A stretch of 64,000 bases of DNA, taken from assembly GCF_008370325.1 (NCBI RefSeq), contig NZ_VNIP01000001.1, positions 1 to 64,000 on the forward strand. Reading direction: 5' to 3'. Positions 9,283 through 18,225 of this stretch are shown piece after piece. Positions within the stretch are counted from its first letter, which is position 1. Each line of letters starts with the position of its first letter. The notes beneath the pieces are model-generated. The model was not told the origin of the DNA. It ran no database searches and was given only the letters and a program-made list of their open reading frames with translations. Source of the stretch: Martinezella tropici. Lineage in GTDB: Bacteria; Pseudomonadota; Alphaproteobacteria; Rhizobiales; Rhizobiaceae. Made by a program: the position numbers and the translations under genes.

Positions 9283-9309
9283 GGCTCGCTGCAGTTGGCT
9301 GCTGCAAGA

Positions 9310-9340
9310 AGAATGGCGCCTGTGAAGGGCGCCATTCTTT
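9310..9340 (+). terminator. Terminator of mucR, probably shared with pit
   Basis: Perfect 11-bp stem AGAATGGCGCC/GGCGCCATTCT with a 7-nt loop and a short T run. It lies between the convergent mucR and pit genes and could act in both directions. Confidence 0.75.
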
Positions 9341-9387
9341 CGAATATGGTCCGATCCTGATATCAGCGCATGGGCCGATATGGCAGG

Positions 9388-10995
9388 TCAGAAGACCTGA
9401 CGCAGCACGATGAACAGCACGAAAGCCAGCGCGATCGAGGCCGGCAGCGTCAGGATCCAGGCCATCAGCATGTTGCGCACGGTCGACCATTGCAGGCCGG
9501 AACCGTTCGCCGCCATGGTTCCGGCGACGCCGGAGGACAGGACGTGCGTGGTGGAAACCGGCAAGCCGAGATGGTCGGCCGCACCGATGGTCAGCATGGC
9601 AACGACTTCGGCGGCAGCACCCTGGCCATAGGTCAGATGCGTCTTGCCGATCTTCTCGCCGACGGTGACGACGATCCGCTTCCAGCCGACCATGGTGCCG
9701 AGGCCGAGTGCGAGCGCCACGGCGACCTTCACCCAGAGCGGGATGAACTTGGTCGCGTGGTCGACGGCAGCATGATAGCTGGTTACGGCCTTCAGGTCGT
9801 CGGCGCTCATCGGCAGCAGCTTCTGCTTGTCGATCAGCTTCAGCGATTCACCGATCAGGTAGATATCGTTACGAACGTTGCCGACGAGGCCGTTCGGCAG
9901 CTTCTCGACGCTCGGATAAGCGGCGATCTCGGCGCTGGTGGCGTGGATATAGGCCTGGAGTGCCGGTGTCGTTGTGTCCGACCAGGTCTTGCTCTTGACG
10001 GCATTGCTGACCGCTGCCTTCGGATCGGCCGGCGCGGCGACGCCTGGCTTCACATACTTGCCGAGTACGGTCTCGACCTGCGTCGAGGCCGCCTTGTAAG
10101 CTTCCAGATAGTTGACGTCGGGCGTGCGGTTCAGCGCGAAAGCCGTCGGCACGAGGCCGATGAGGATGAGCATGATCAGACCCATGCCCTTCTGGCCGTC
10201 GTTCGAACCATGGGCGAAGCTGACGCCGGTGCAGGTGAAGATCAACAGGCCGCGGATCCAGGCCGGCGGCGGCGCGTTACCCTTCGGCGCTTCATAGAGC
10301 TCCTTGTTGCGGATCAGCACCTTGGCGACCAGCAGCAGCAAAGCGGCCGCGCCGAAGCCGACGATCGGCGACAGCAGCAGCGACATGCCGACGTTGCTCG
10401 CCTGCGACCAGTCGACGCCGCTGGTGGCGGAGCCGGCGGGCGCCAGGAACTGGTTGGCGAGACCGACGCCGATGATGGAGCCGACGAGCGTGTGCGAGCT
10501 CGAAGCCGGCAGGCCCAGATACCACGTGCCGAGATTCCAGATGATGGCGGCCGTCAGAAGCGCGAAGACCATGGCGAGGCCGGAGCCGGAGCCGACCTGA
10601 AGGATCAGCTCGACCGGCAGCAGCGCCAGAATGCCGAAGGCGACCGCGCCCGACGAGGTCAGAACGCCGAGGAAGTTGAAGAAGCCGGACCAGATGACGG
10701 CGAATTCAGCCGGCAGCGAGCGGGTATAGATGACGGTGGCAACGGCATTGGCCGTATCATGGAAGCCGTTGACGAACTCAAAGCCGAGCGCGATCAAAAG
10801 CGCCAGGCCGAGCAGGATCCACGGAACGGCGGCCGCATCGGCAAGGTCGCTGCCGAGGGCATAGCCGACATAGGCGAGGCCGCCGAGCACGACCACGCCG
10901 AAGAGCGGCAGAAACCATTTTGCCGAGCCCCCGGCGCCGTGAATTGGGTGATTGGCGTTGCCACCCTCGGAAGTGTTTGAAGCGAGGTCGACCAT
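9388..10995 (-). CDS. pit: Low-affinity inorganic phosphate transporter (PiT family)
   Basis: Inner-membrane Pi:cation symporter, 535 residues. Both inverted-repeat signatures are visible: GFHDTANAVATVI near the N-terminus and FAHGSNDGQKGMG in the middle. Two further conserved loops are SSSHTLVGS and STTHVLSSG. A soluble insert of roughly 130 residues (AYKAASTQVE onward) separates the two halves, as in many proteobacterial Pit proteins. I prefer the start MVDLASN at 10995 because AAGGAG lies 6-7 nt upstream; an ATG at 11016 is also in frame. No orfA/pit-accessory (DUF47) gene lies alongside, unlike the Sinorhizobium arrangement. Confidence 0.92.
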   Translation of the reverse strand: MVDLASNTSEGGNANHPIHGAGGSAKWFLPLFGVVVLGGLAYVGYALGSDLADAAAVPWILLGLALLIALGFEFVNGFHDTANAVATVIYTRSLPAEFAVIWSGFFNFLGVLTSSGAVAFGILALLPVELILQVGSGSGLAMVFALLTAAIIWNLGTWYLGLPASSSHTLVGSIIGVGLANQFLAPAGSATSGVDWSQASNVGMSLLLSPIVGFGAAALLLLVAKVLIRNKELYEAPKGNAPPPAWIRGLLIFTCTGVSFAHGSNDGQKGMGLIMLILIGLVPTAFALNRTPDVNYLEAYKAASTQVETVLGKYVKPGVAAPADPKAAVSNAVKSKTWSDTTTPALQAYIHATSAEIAAYPSVEKLPNGLVGNVRNDIYLIGESLKLIDKQKLLPMSADDLKAVTSYHAAVDHATKFIPLWVKVAVALALGLGTMVGWKRIVVTVGEKIGKTHLTYGQGAAAEVVAMLTIGAADHLGLPVSTTHVLSSGVAGTMAANGSGLQWSTVRNMLMAWILTLPASIALAFVLFIVLRQVF

Positions 10996-11234
10996 CCCAA
11001 ACTCCTTTATGGCCATTAATATCCTCGGTGTAAGCCTCGTTCATGAAACTCTCGTGACGCGCGAGAGGGCGGATGGCGGCCGTATCGGCGGGAGGCAGGG
11101 CGCTCTTTGCGGGCAAATGGCTCCGAGCTGCCGTCTTCATTTTGCCCCCAAAAGGCCTTTTTCGGTTCAGCCGTCGTTCATACGCCTGGGGGTTAAATCC
11201 TGCATGTAAGGGACTTGGATAGAGGGCCATCAAA

Positions 11235-11537
11235 ATGAGATCGTCCGTGATTACCATCGCTGCCTTGCTCGGCGGCCTGGTTGTATCTTCGGCAGAGGCA
11301 ATGCCTATCCCAGCCGTTGGGACAACGGCCTCCGTGCCGGTCGTGAAAGTGGATTATGCCTGCGGTCGTGGCTGGCATCTGACGCGTTGGGGCGAATGCC
11401 GCCCGAACCGCTGGGGCCCGCCGCCGCGGCGTTGGGGTTACTACAGACCGCCACCGCCGCCGCCATGGGGCTGGCGTGGCCATCATCGCCATTGGCGCGA
11501 TGACGACGGCTGGCGCGGTCGGCCAGGCTACTGGTGA
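11235..11537 (+). CDS. Small exported GCG_CRPN-type protein
   Basis: 100-residue protein with a Sec signal peptide ending near SSAEA (about residue 22). The mature part contains the conserved Cys pair in YACGRGWHLT and GECRPN, followed by a tail rich in Pro, Trp, Tyr, His and Arg (PPPPPPWGWRGHHRHW). This fits the small secreted family of Rhizobiales with the CG...CRPN motif, whose function is unknown to me. It is transcribed divergently from pit and followed by a strong terminator. Confidence 0.75.
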   Translation: MRSSVITIAALLGGLVVSSAEAMPIPAVGTTASVPVVKVDYACGRGWHLTRWGECRPNRWGPPPRRWGYYRPPPPPPWGWRGHHRHWRDDDGWRGRPGYW

Positions 11538-11554
11538 TCGGGCTGTGAAATGAC

Positions 11555-11584
11555 AAACACCGCCGCGTTTTCGCGGCGGTGTTT
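11555..11584 (+). terminator. Strong intrinsic terminator
   Basis: 13-bp perfect stem AAACACCGCCGCG/CGCGGCGGTGTTT with a TTTT loop, directly after the small exported protein gene. It is followed by a T-rich stretch. Confidence 0.85.
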
Positions 11585-11590
11585 CCTTGT

Positions 11591-11690
11591 GAGCGGTTCA
11601 GCTTTTCACGGAATCTCTGAACCGCCCTGTCTTTTTGTTGTCTCGCAATTCCGGGCGGAAAACCGCTGTGCACTTTTCCTGGATTTGCTC
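11591..11690 (-). repeat. Dispersed palindromic intergenic repeat, copy 1
   Basis: About 100 bp containing two inverted-repeat blocks. One has AGCGGTTTTCC-like and GGAATTGC-like arms; the other is a GCGGTTC pair. It reappears in opposite orientation at 25174-25274 and, partly diverged, at 52024-52120. It abuts the stop codon of the cbt-linked gene. The form resembles the mosaic intergenic elements reported in Rhizobium (RIME type), though identity with a named family is not shown here. Confidence 0.7.
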
Positions 11691-12316
11691 TAAGGATGCG
11701 GCTGAGGCCGCAATGCGCGTGCCGCCCCCCATAATGCCGTAACAACGGCGAGCCCGGCAGCCAGGATGGTCATGAGGCTCCTGGCGTGCAGAATGATATC
11801 GGCGGGTTTCGGGCGGATGAGATCGGCCGTATTGAAGCTCTCGCCGCTGAATTTACACAGAATGAGTGAGAGATTATTGCGCACCAGCGCCGTGTCGATA
11901 TCCGAGACGATGTCGCCGACCGCTGGTTTTTCGTCCCTCATCGTCCGCATCTGGAGCAGCACCGCCTTCGCCGCCGCGAGATAGGCGTGCGAACACTCGT
12001 TGAACGGACTTTCCTCGTCGCTGACGCTGCCGGGCATCATGCCCCAGAGGCAGTAGGCCCGTTGGATCTGTGCGAAATTCAGGAGGCGCCGGAAGGTTTC
12101 GTCGGTATCGGATGCGCTCTCGGCAAGCGAGATGATCCGCCCGTAATAAGGCGCGATCACAGCCATTTCGCCATGGTTGAGGCTGGGTATCGGGATGCCG
12201 GCCTGGCTTCCGGATGAGGCGCCGCCATGCGCGGCGACTGCAAATGGCCAACACGAAACCATGAGACAGAAGATTGCGAGCAAGGCGCCGTTTGAACGCT
12301 GACGTCTCCCGCGCAT
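11690..12316 (-). CDS. Exported, membrane-anchored protein of unknown function in the cobalt operon
   Basis: 208 residues from the chosen start MRGRRQRSNG. The N-terminus is a signal peptide (LLAIFCLMVSC...AVAAHG). The middle is soluble and helical with Cys residues (QRAYCLWGM, FNECSHAYLA, LILCKFSG). A single hydrophobic segment (LMTILAAGLAVVTALWGAA) precedes a short basic tail. I recognise no family. It lies 22 nt after cbtA on the same strand and therefore probably within the riboswitch-controlled transcript, so a role in cobalt or cobalamin supply is a contextual inference. Earlier in-frame ATGs lie inside cbtA and are unlikely. Confidence 0.6.
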   Translation of the reverse strand: MRGRRQRSNGALLAIFCLMVSCWPFAVAAHGGASSGSQAGIPIPSLNHGEMAVIAPYYGRIISLAESASDTDETFRRLLNFAQIQRAYCLWGMMPGSVSDEESPFNECSHAYLAAAKAVLLQMRTMRDEKPAVGDIVSDIDTALVRNNLSLILCKFSGESFNTADLIRPKPADIILHARSLMTILAAGLAVVTALWGAARALRPQPHP

Positions 12317-12338
12317 GTTGCCATACACGGGATGCGAG

Positions 12339-13091
12339 CTATTTAGCATGCCAGGCCCGGTGCAGGGTCGTATTGCCGTAGCGCGGCTGCGGCAGCTGGC
12401 GTTCGGCCCAGGCTCCGAAGGCAAGCCCGAGTGTCGTCCAAAGGATGGCATGCATGCCGAGCGAGGCGAGGCGGAAGCGCCAGAGCACGACGGCCGAGAA
12501 TTGCTCGGGCACTTCGTTGATGGGAGGAAGCAGATATTGGATCAGCGCGATGAAGACGACGTAGCCGATGCCGGCAATGATCGCACCGTTCCAGGAACCA
12601 TATCGCGCCGCCAGCCTGCGACCGAAGCCCACGGCAACGATCATGCCGACGATGGACGCTACGATCATGATGAAGAACAGCTCGGTTCTCGCGCCGATCG
12701 TTTCGGGATTGCCGACGGCCGGCGGGTTTGCCGGATATTTGATGTAAGGGACCAGCGAAATCGTCACGAAGGCCGCAATTGCGAGCAGCGCTGCCGTGCC
12801 GCGCGCGCCGAACGGGCTGATGCGGCCATAGACGAAGGAGAAAACCAGCGCGAAAAGTCCGCCAATCGCCGTCGAGAAGATCACGATGCCGGTAAAGAGG
12901 CCGATGCCGGCCTGCGTGGCGCGGCTGACGATTTCCGGCTCCGACGTCTCGCCGGCAGCCTGCGCGGCCTTTTCCTCAAAGCCGATCGCCCAATCGACCA
13001 GCGGTTCGCCGAAGGCGTGGGCGAAGGCAAAAATGAGAATACCCGCAAAGGCCCCGACGATCATGCCGCGGAGCAAAAGACGTCCAACCAT
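12339..13091 (-). CDS. cbtA: Cobalt transporter subunit CbtA
   Basis: 250-residue inner-membrane protein with about five to six hydrophobic segments, beginning MVGRLLLRGMIVGAFAG. It matches the CbtA family, which works with the single-span CbtB in B12-riboswitch-controlled cobalt uptake. Family-typical stretches are FAFAHAFGEPLVDWAIGFEE near the N-terminus and RRLAARYGSWNG before the fourth segment. The gene starts 12 nt after cbtB. Confidence 0.9.
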   Translation of the reverse strand: MVGRLLLRGMIVGAFAGILIFAFAHAFGEPLVDWAIGFEEKAAQAAGETSEPEIVSRATQAGIGLFTGIVIFSTAIGGLFALVFSFVYGRISPFGARGTAALLAIAAFVTISLVPYIKYPANPPAVGNPETIGARTELFFIMIVASIVGMIVAVGFGRRLAARYGSWNGAIIAGIGYVVFIALIQYLLPPINEVPEQFSAVVLWRFRLASLGMHAILWTTLGLAFGAWAERQLPQPRYGNTTLHRAWHAK

Positions 13092-13103
13092 GTGCTTGAC
13101 CCC

Positions 13104-13313
13104 TTAGTGGCAGGGGAAGCCGAGAAGGTGACGGGCGTCATGCACGAATTCGTGCACATACATGCCGGAGATGAGCGAGGTCGCGCCTTCTTCTGCGCCG
13201 ATGAAATAGATCGCGAGCAGCATCAGCAGGCCGGCGAAAATGGCCCAGGGCAGGATTTGGCCGAGCGGAATCGGCTGCGGAACAGCGGATGGGGTGAAAG
13301 TGGTGTCGGACAT
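13104..13313 (-). CDS. cbtB: Cobalt transporter subunit CbtB
   Basis: 69-residue protein with one membrane segment (LPWAIFAGLLMLLAIYFIG) and the C-terminal His pattern MYVHEFVHDARHLLGFPCH that marks CbtB. The histidines are thought to bind the metal. The start is at 13313, preceded by gaagagggaa, directly downstream of a cobalamin riboswitch. It is the first gene of cbtB-cbtA-orf. Confidence 0.92.
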   Translation of the reverse strand: MSDTTFTPSAVPQPIPLGQILPWAIFAGLLMLLAIYFIGAEEGATSLISGMYVHEFVHDARHLLGFPCH

Positions 13314-13349
13314 TGTATTTCCCTCTTCAAGAAAAGCGCGTTCCATTTG

Positions 13350-13462
13350 CGGAAGGGTTCTTGCGGGAAGGGTCTGGCTCTCGGGGCGGAACTCTTCCGC
13401 CTTCGATTACAGTGGCGCGACCGCGCCGGGATTCCACCGGCTTCCACACCCGCAAACGTAAG
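13350..13462 (-). promoter_or_regulatory. Cobalamin (B12) riboswitch controlling cbtB
   Basis: The minus strand carries the conserved cobalamin-riboswitch core: GGAAGCCGGTGgAA, CCGGCGCGG, GCGCCACTGT, a variable stem (GGCGGAAGAGTTCCGCC) and the B12 box GAGAGCCAGACCC. A terminal GC-rich stem precedes the cbtB Shine-Dalgarno. High adenosylcobalamin is expected to shut off cobalt uptake. The boundaries are approximate. Confidence 0.9.
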
Positions 13463-13555
13463 TTTATATCTATCTGCAAAGATAATTGTCAATCAAGCGC
13501 CACTGCGATGTGAAATCGCGACAAGAGCGCGGCAGGGGATGGAGGTGGGAGCCTC

Positions 13556-14122
13556 ATGAAGACACATCTGAGCTGGATTTGCCACGGGGCGACACAAGCC
13601 AATCGAGCGGGCTGTTTTCCGGATGACGAACCATTGGAGGTCAAGGCGGCACAGCAGGCCCAATCGCTGTCCTTGGGCCTTGGCGCGATCGATCGGGTCT
13701 GGACGAGCCCGGCCTTGCGTGCCCGTCAGACGGCCAGCGTGCTTGGTCTCGACGCCATTCCGGACGTCGCCTTGCGTGAATGCGATTACGGCGACTGGCG
13801 CGGGCAATCGCTTGCCGAACTGCATGAAAAGGATGCGGAATCGCTGACGCTATGGATGGCGGATACATCTGTTGCGCCGCATGGCGGCGAATCCCTGGTG
13901 GCGGTCATGAGGCGTGTCGGCGAATGGATGGGAAATCACATTGACGATGCCGGCCATACCGTCGTCGTTACTCATGCGAGCGTCATCCGCGCTGCCGTTC
14001 AGCATGTGCTGCAGGCACCGGCAGCCGCATTCTGGGCCGTCGATGTCGAGCCGTTCGGCATCGTCGAAATGACGAGCGACGGCCGTCGCTGGCAGCTTCG
14101 CTTCCCGAAGATGGCGGCATAG
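13556..14122 (+). CDS. Histidine phosphatase-family protein with altered RHG motif
   Basis: 188-residue phosphoglycerate mutase-like fold. The usual active-site Arg-His-Gly reads Cys-His-Gly at residues 9-11 (WICHGAT). Other family positions are kept: TSPALRARQTA, the acid-base ECDYGDWRG, HGGES and the second catalytic His in VVTHASVIRAAV. It is divergent from the cobalt operon; CobC (alpha-ribazole phosphatase) belongs to the same fold, so a link to cobalamin is tempting but unproven. Loss of the phosphate-binding Arg could weaken or change activity. Confidence 0.75.
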   Translation: MKTHLSWICHGATQANRAGCFPDDEPLEVKAAQQAQSLSLGLGAIDRVWTSPALRARQTASVLGLDAIPDVALRECDYGDWRGQSLAELHEKDAESLTLWMADTSVAPHGGESLVAVMRRVGEWMGNHIDDAGHTVVVTHASVIRAAVQHVLQAPAAAFWAVDVEPFGIVEMTSDGRRWQLRFPKMAA

Positions 14123-14184
14123 AGGAATTCCCGCAAAAGTGTGAAGCGGGCTTGATACTGCTGAAAGCGGAAATGCTCTGGCGA

Positions 14185-14949
14185 TCAGCCGGCGGCTCTT
14201 GCCCGCCGCCGTTCGACATAGATGAGATAGGCGGCCATGCCGAAGGTCATCACGGCCAGCGCGAACCAGGTGATGGCATAGACGAGATGGCTATTATGGA
14301 AGGTGATCTGTGTCAGCCCTCCCACGGGCAGCCCGCCCGGGTTCTTCGTATCGTCGGCATCGATGAAATAGGGCGCCACGTTCTCCAGGCCGCGGGCCTC
14401 CGCGATCGCGGCCACGTCGCGCGAATACCAGCGCTCTTCTGCCGGCACGTTCGAGCGCAGCAGCGTGCCCTTGGGTTCGTTGATCCGCAGCAGGCCGGTA
14501 ATGGTGGTTTCGCTGCCGATCCGGCCGTCGGAGCGCGTGCCCGGGTTGCGCTTCTCGGTCGGCACGAAGCCGCGATTGATGATGACGATCGTGCCGTCAG
14601 CGAGCTTCAGCGGCGTCAAGACCCAATAGCCGGGACCGAGCGTGGTCGAGGCATAGACCTGCGTTTCCTTGTCGTTGAGGAAAGTGCCGCTCGCCTGCAC
14701 ATGCCTGTATTCGGAGTTTTCGGCGTTGATACCGGCCCATTGCGCCGGGCCGGGTGCCTGAACCGCCGGGGCATGCACGCGTGCATCGACCCGTGCGATC
14801 AGATCCAGCTTCCAGTGCAGCCGTTTCACCTGCCAGGTGCCGAGCCCGATGAGAAGAGCGGTCAGGAGCAGCAGCAGCGACACCCAGATGATGAGAGCAA
14901 GTGTCGAGCGCGGCTTGCCGCGAGATGTGTTCGGGGAAATGTCGGTCAT
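14185..14949 (-). CDS. SURF1 family cytochrome oxidase biogenesis protein
   Basis: 254-residue SURF1-like protein with a membrane segment near each end (LALIIWVSLLLLLTALLIG; LVYAITWFALAVMTFG) and a large periplasmic loop. Signatures are GTWQVKRLHWK after the first segment, then YRHVQASGTFL, GPGYWVLTPL and INRGFVP. SURF1 proteins aid assembly of heme-copper oxidases, which fits its place behind cyoABCD. A terminator-like hairpin lies between cyoD and this gene, so expression may be attenuated or independent. The start MTDISPN is at 14949. Confidence 0.9.
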   Translation of the reverse strand: MTDISPNTSRGKPRSTLALIIWVSLLLLLTALLIGLGTWQVKRLHWKLDLIARVDARVHAPAVQAPGPAQWAGINAENSEYRHVQASGTFLNDKETQVYASTTLGPGYWVLTPLKLADGTIVIINRGFVPTEKRNPGTRSDGRIGSETTITGLLRINEPKGTLLRSNVPAEERWYSRDVAAIAEARGLENVAPYFIDADDTKNPGGLPVGGLTQITFHNSHLVYAITWFALAVMTFGMAAYLIYVERRRARAAG

Positions 14950-15104
14950 GGCGCTGGTCTCCGGGGACGCGCTGCCGCATGATTTCGGGAGGTTCAACTC
15001 TCTTCGCTGAAGATCACGCGTGGTCGGGAATTTTCGGCTGCGGCTCCTGGCATTTTCAAGCATGCACCGCGCAGCGTCCGGCGGAATTTTCACACCGGGA
15101 AGAG

Positions 15105-15130
15105 GGCGGGCCTTCGCCTGAAGGCCCGCC
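15105..15130 (-). terminator. Hairpin downstream of cyoD
   Basis: Perfect 10-bp stem GGCGGGCCTT/AAGGCCCGCC with a 6-nt loop, 8 nt beyond the cyoD stop on the minus strand. There is no long T-tract, so termination may be partial before the SURF1 gene. Confidence 0.6.
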
Positions 15131-15138
15131 GCTCGGTC

Positions 15139-15543
15139 TTATGGCATGTTGCGCATCATCTCGGGCGACATGGGCATCATGTTCGCATTGAGGTGATGCA
15201 TGACCCAGAGCGAGCCGGAAAGGGCGATGATGACGATCACGATGGTGAAGATCAGCGCCATCATGTTCCAGCCGCCTTCCGAGCGGGTGTTCATGTGCAG
15301 GAAGTAGATCATGTGCACGACGATCTGGATCGCGCCGAGGATCATGACGATCGCCCCGGTGACGGCGGGATCGGCGATGACCTTGCCCATGACCAGCCAG
15401 AAGGGAATGGCGGTCAGGATGACGGAGAGGATGAACCCCGTCATGTAGCTCTTGAAGGTGCCGTGTGCCGCCTCGTGGCCGCCATGGTGATCGTGGCCGT
15501 GGGCGTCGGCGGAATGATGCGAATGGTCTGCGTTCGAGCTCAT
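15139..15543 (-). CDS. cyoD: Cytochrome o ubiquinol oxidase subunit IV
   Basis: 134-residue membrane subunit with three hydrophobic segments and the CyoD pattern [16 protein letters not shown]. The first 27 residues are strikingly His-rich ([22 protein letters not shown]), a possible metal-binding tail not needed for the fold. The start overlaps the cyoC stop (ATGA). Confidence 0.9.
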   Translation of the reverse strand: MSSNADHSHHSADAHGHDHHGGHEAAHGTFKSYMTGFILSVILTAIPFWLVMGKVIADPAVTGAIVMILGAIQIVVHMIYFLHMNTRSEGGWNMMALIFTIVIVIIALSGSLWVMHHLNANMMPMSPEMMRNMP

Positions 15544-16169
15544 CCGAGAACTCCCATGAGGTAGACGAGAGAAAACACGCCGATCCAGACGACGTCGAGG
15601 AAGTGCCAGAACATCGAAAGGCACATCAGGCGGCGCTTGTTTTCTGCGATGAGGCCATGCCGGCCGACCTGCGCCATCAGCGTGATCAGCCAGACGATAC
15701 CGGTGGTGACGTGCAGACCGTGCGTGCCGACGAGCGTGAAGAAGGCCGACAGGAAGGCGCTGCGCTGCGGGCCGGCGCCGTCGAGGATCAGGTGATAGAA
15801 CTCGTAAAGCTCGAAGAAGATGAAGAGCGCGCCGAAAATGCCTGTGATCGTCAGCCACATCAGCGTGCCCGACTTGTTGTTCTTCTCCATCGCCAGCATG
15901 GCGAAGCCGTAGGTGATGGAAGAGAAGAGCAGCATAGCCGTGTTGACGGCGACGAGCGGCAGCTCGAACAGATCGGCCGGCGACGGGCCGGCCGCGTAGC
16001 TGTGGCCGAGCACGGCAAAGGTCGCGAAGAGGACTGCGAAGATCAGGCAGTCGCTCATGATGTAGATCCAGAAGCCCAGCATGGTGCTGCCTTCAGGATG
16101 ATGCTCTTCCGTCAGGTAAAAGGCGGGCGTTTCGCCATCCTTGGAAGCGTGTGCGGTTTGGGTGGTCAT
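15540..16169 (-). CDS. cyoC: Cytochrome o ubiquinol oxidase subunit III
   Basis: 209-residue subunit III of the heme-copper quinol oxidase, with five membrane segments. Diagnostic stretches are [40 protein letters not shown] and [14 protein letters not shown]. It overlaps cyoD by 4 nt and begins 5 nt after cyoB, so translation is coupled. Confidence 0.93.
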   Translation of the reverse strand: MTTQTAHASKDGETPAFYLTEEHHPEGSTMLGFWIYIMSDCLIFAVLFATFAVLGHSYAAGPSPADLFELPLVAVNTAMLLFSSITYGFAMLAMEKNNKSGTLMWLTITGIFGALFIFFELYEFYHLILDGAGPQRSAFLSAFFTLVGTHGLHVTTGIVWLITLMAQVGRHGLIAENKRRLMCLSMFWHFLDVVWIGVFSLVYLMGVLG

Positions 16170-16174
16170 AAGTC

Positions 16175-18178
16175 TTACACCTGTCCTGCGAGCTGCTTCG
16201 TACGCTCGTTCTCGGTCTTAACGACCTCGTCGGCGGGAATGTAGAAGTCGCGCTTGTAGTTGAAGGTATGGCCGATCGTAATGACGATCATCGCGGCGAA
16301 GGTAATGGCGGCAAGCCACCACATGTACCAGATCATCCCGAATGCGAAGCCGATGGAGAGAACGCCGAGGATGATGCCCGTGCCGGTGTTCTTCGGCATG
16401 TGGATCGGGATGAAGCCCTCCGTCGGACGCTTGAAGCCGCGGTTCTTCATGTCCCACCAAGCGTCATGATCGTAGACGATCGGCGTGAAGGCGAAGTTGT
16501 AGGCCGGCGGCGGCGACGAGGTGGACCATTCGAGCGTACGGCCGTTCCAGGGGTCGCCGGTATGATCGCGAAGTTCTTCGCGCTTCATGAAGCTGACGGC
16601 GAGCTGGATGAGGAAGCAGGCGATGCCGATGGCGATCAGTCCGGCGCCGAAGGCGGCGATGATGAACCAGATCTGCAGCGACGGATCGTCGAACTGGCTG
16701 ACGCGGCGGGTGACGCCCATCAGGCCGAGGATATAGAGCGGCATGAAGGCGAACCAGAAGCCGATCTGCCAGAACCAGAAGCTCATCTTGCCCCAGAAAG
16801 GATCGAGCTTGAAGCCGAAGGCCTTCGGGAACCAGTAGTTGACGCCCGCGAACATGCCGAAAAGCACGCCGCCGATGATCACGTTATGGAAGTGGGCGAT
16901 CAGGAACAGCGAGTTGTGCAGCACGAAGTCGGCCGGCGGAATGGCGAGCATGACGCCGGTCATGCCGCCGATGGTGAAGGTCACCATGAAGCCGACGGTC
17001 CACAGCATCGGCACTTCGTAGCGGATGCGGCCGTGATACATCGTGAACAGCCAGTTGAACAGCTTCGCACCCGTCGGGATCGAGATGATCATCGTCGTGA
17101 TGCCGAAGAAGGAATTGACGCTGGCGCCCGAGCCCATCGTGAAGAAGTGGTGCAGCCAGACGAGGTAGGAGAGGATCATGATCACGCAGGTGGCGTAGAC
17201 CATCGAGGCGTAGCCGAAGAGGCGCTTGCCGCAAAAGGTGGCGACGACTTCCGAGAAGACGCCGAAGGCCGGCAGGATCAGGATGTAGACTTCCGGGTGG
17301 CCCCAGATCCAGATGAGGTTGACATACATCATCGGATTGCCGCCGAGGTCGTTCGTAAAGAAGTTCGTGCCGGCGTAGCGATCTAGGGTCAGGAGCGCGA
17401 GCGTTGCGGTCAGGATCGGGAAGGACGCGACGATCAGGATGTTGGTGCAGAGCGACGTCCAGGTGAAAACAGGCATTTTCATGAAGGTCATGCCCGGCGC
17501 GCGCATCTTGACGATGGTGGCGATCAGGTTGATGCCCGAAAGCGTCGTTCCGATACCCGCGACCTGCAGGCCCCAGATGTAATAATCGACGCCGACGTCG
17601 GGGCTGTAGGCGATGCCGGAAAGCGGCGGATAGGCCAGCCAGCCGGTCTTGGCGAACTCGCCGATGAAGAGCGAGATCATGATGACGATCGCGCCCGCCG
17701 TCGTCATCCAGAACGAGAAGTTGTTGAGGAAGGGGAAGGAGACGTCGCGCGCGCCGATCTGCAGCGGCACGACGAGGTTCATCAGGCCGGTGACGAAGGG
17801 CATCGCCACGAAGAAGATCATGATCACGCCATGGGCGGTGAAGATCTGGTCGTAGTGATGCGGCGGCAGATAGCCTTCGGATCCGTTGAAGGCGATCGCC
17901 TGCTGCAGGCGCATCAGCAGCGCGTCGGAAAAGCCGCGCAGCAGCATGATCAGCGCCAACACGACATACATGATGCCGATCTTCTTGTGATCGATGCTGG
18001 TGAACCATTCCTTCCAGAGATAGCCCCAGAGGCGGAAATAGGTCAGCAGGCCGAGAAGAGCGATACCGCCGATGGCGACGCCGATGAAGGTCGCCACGAG
18101 GATCGGCTCGTGATACGGAATGGAGTCGAGCGTCAGCCGACCGAAGATGAATTTATAGAGGTCCGGGTTGGAAAACAT
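16175..18178 (-). CDS. cyoB: Cytochrome o ubiquinol oxidase subunit I
   Basis: 667-residue catalytic subunit of the proton-pumping bo3-type quinol oxidase. It binds low-spin heme, the high-spin heme and CuB. The heme ligand segment [15 protein letters not shown], the CuB/Tyr motif [12 protein letters not shown], the HHFFTMG loop and HFHNVIIGG are all intact. It has the extra N- and C-terminal membrane segments of quinol oxidases. Upstream lies cyoA (47 nt gap), downstream cyoC. No cyoE (heme O synthase) is in the window, so heme O must come from a gene elsewhere. Confidence 0.95.
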   Translation of the reverse strand: MFSNPDLYKFIFGRLTLDSIPYHEPILVATFIGVAIGGIALLGLLTYFRLWGYLWKEWFTSIDHKKIGIMYVVLALIMLLRGFSDALLMRLQQAIAFNGSEGYLPPHHYDQIFTAHGVIMIFFVAMPFVTGLMNLVVPLQIGARDVSFPFLNNFSFWMTTAGAIVIMISLFIGEFAKTGWLAYPPLSGIAYSPDVGVDYYIWGLQVAGIGTTLSGINLIATIVKMRAPGMTFMKMPVFTWTSLCTNILIVASFPILTATLALLTLDRYAGTNFFTNDLGGNPMMYVNLIWIWGHPEVYILILPAFGVFSEVVATFCGKRLFGYASMVYATCVIMILSYLVWLHHFFTMGSGASVNSFFGITTMIISIPTGAKLFNWLFTMYHGRIRYEVPMLWTVGFMVTFTIGGMTGVMLAIPPADFVLHNSLFLIAHFHNVIIGGVLFGMFAGVNYWFPKAFGFKLDPFWGKMSFWFWQIGFWFAFMPLYILGLMGVTRRVSQFDDPSLQIWFIIAAFGAGLIAIGIACFLIQLAVSFMKREELRDHTGDPWNGRTLEWSTSSPPPAYNFAFTPIVYDHDAWWDMKNRGFKRPTEGFIPIHMPKNTGTGIILGVLSIGFAFGMIWYMWWLAAITFAAMIVITIGHTFNYKRDFYIPADEVVKTENERTKQLAGQV

Positions 18179-18225
18179 GGATTGCCTCTGTCCCTTATGA
18201 ATGTCTTGTTATTGAGCGCACCGGA

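Noticed and set aside
9370..10980. Long plus-strand open frame over pit
   Set aside because: Antisense shadow of the Pit transporter, with low-complexity Arg/Gln/Glu/Asp translation and no domain.
14125..14165. Fourth copy of the mosaic repeat
   Set aside because: Only a short stretch (GCAAAAGTGTGAAGCGG-like) resembles the other copies; the palindromic arms are missing.
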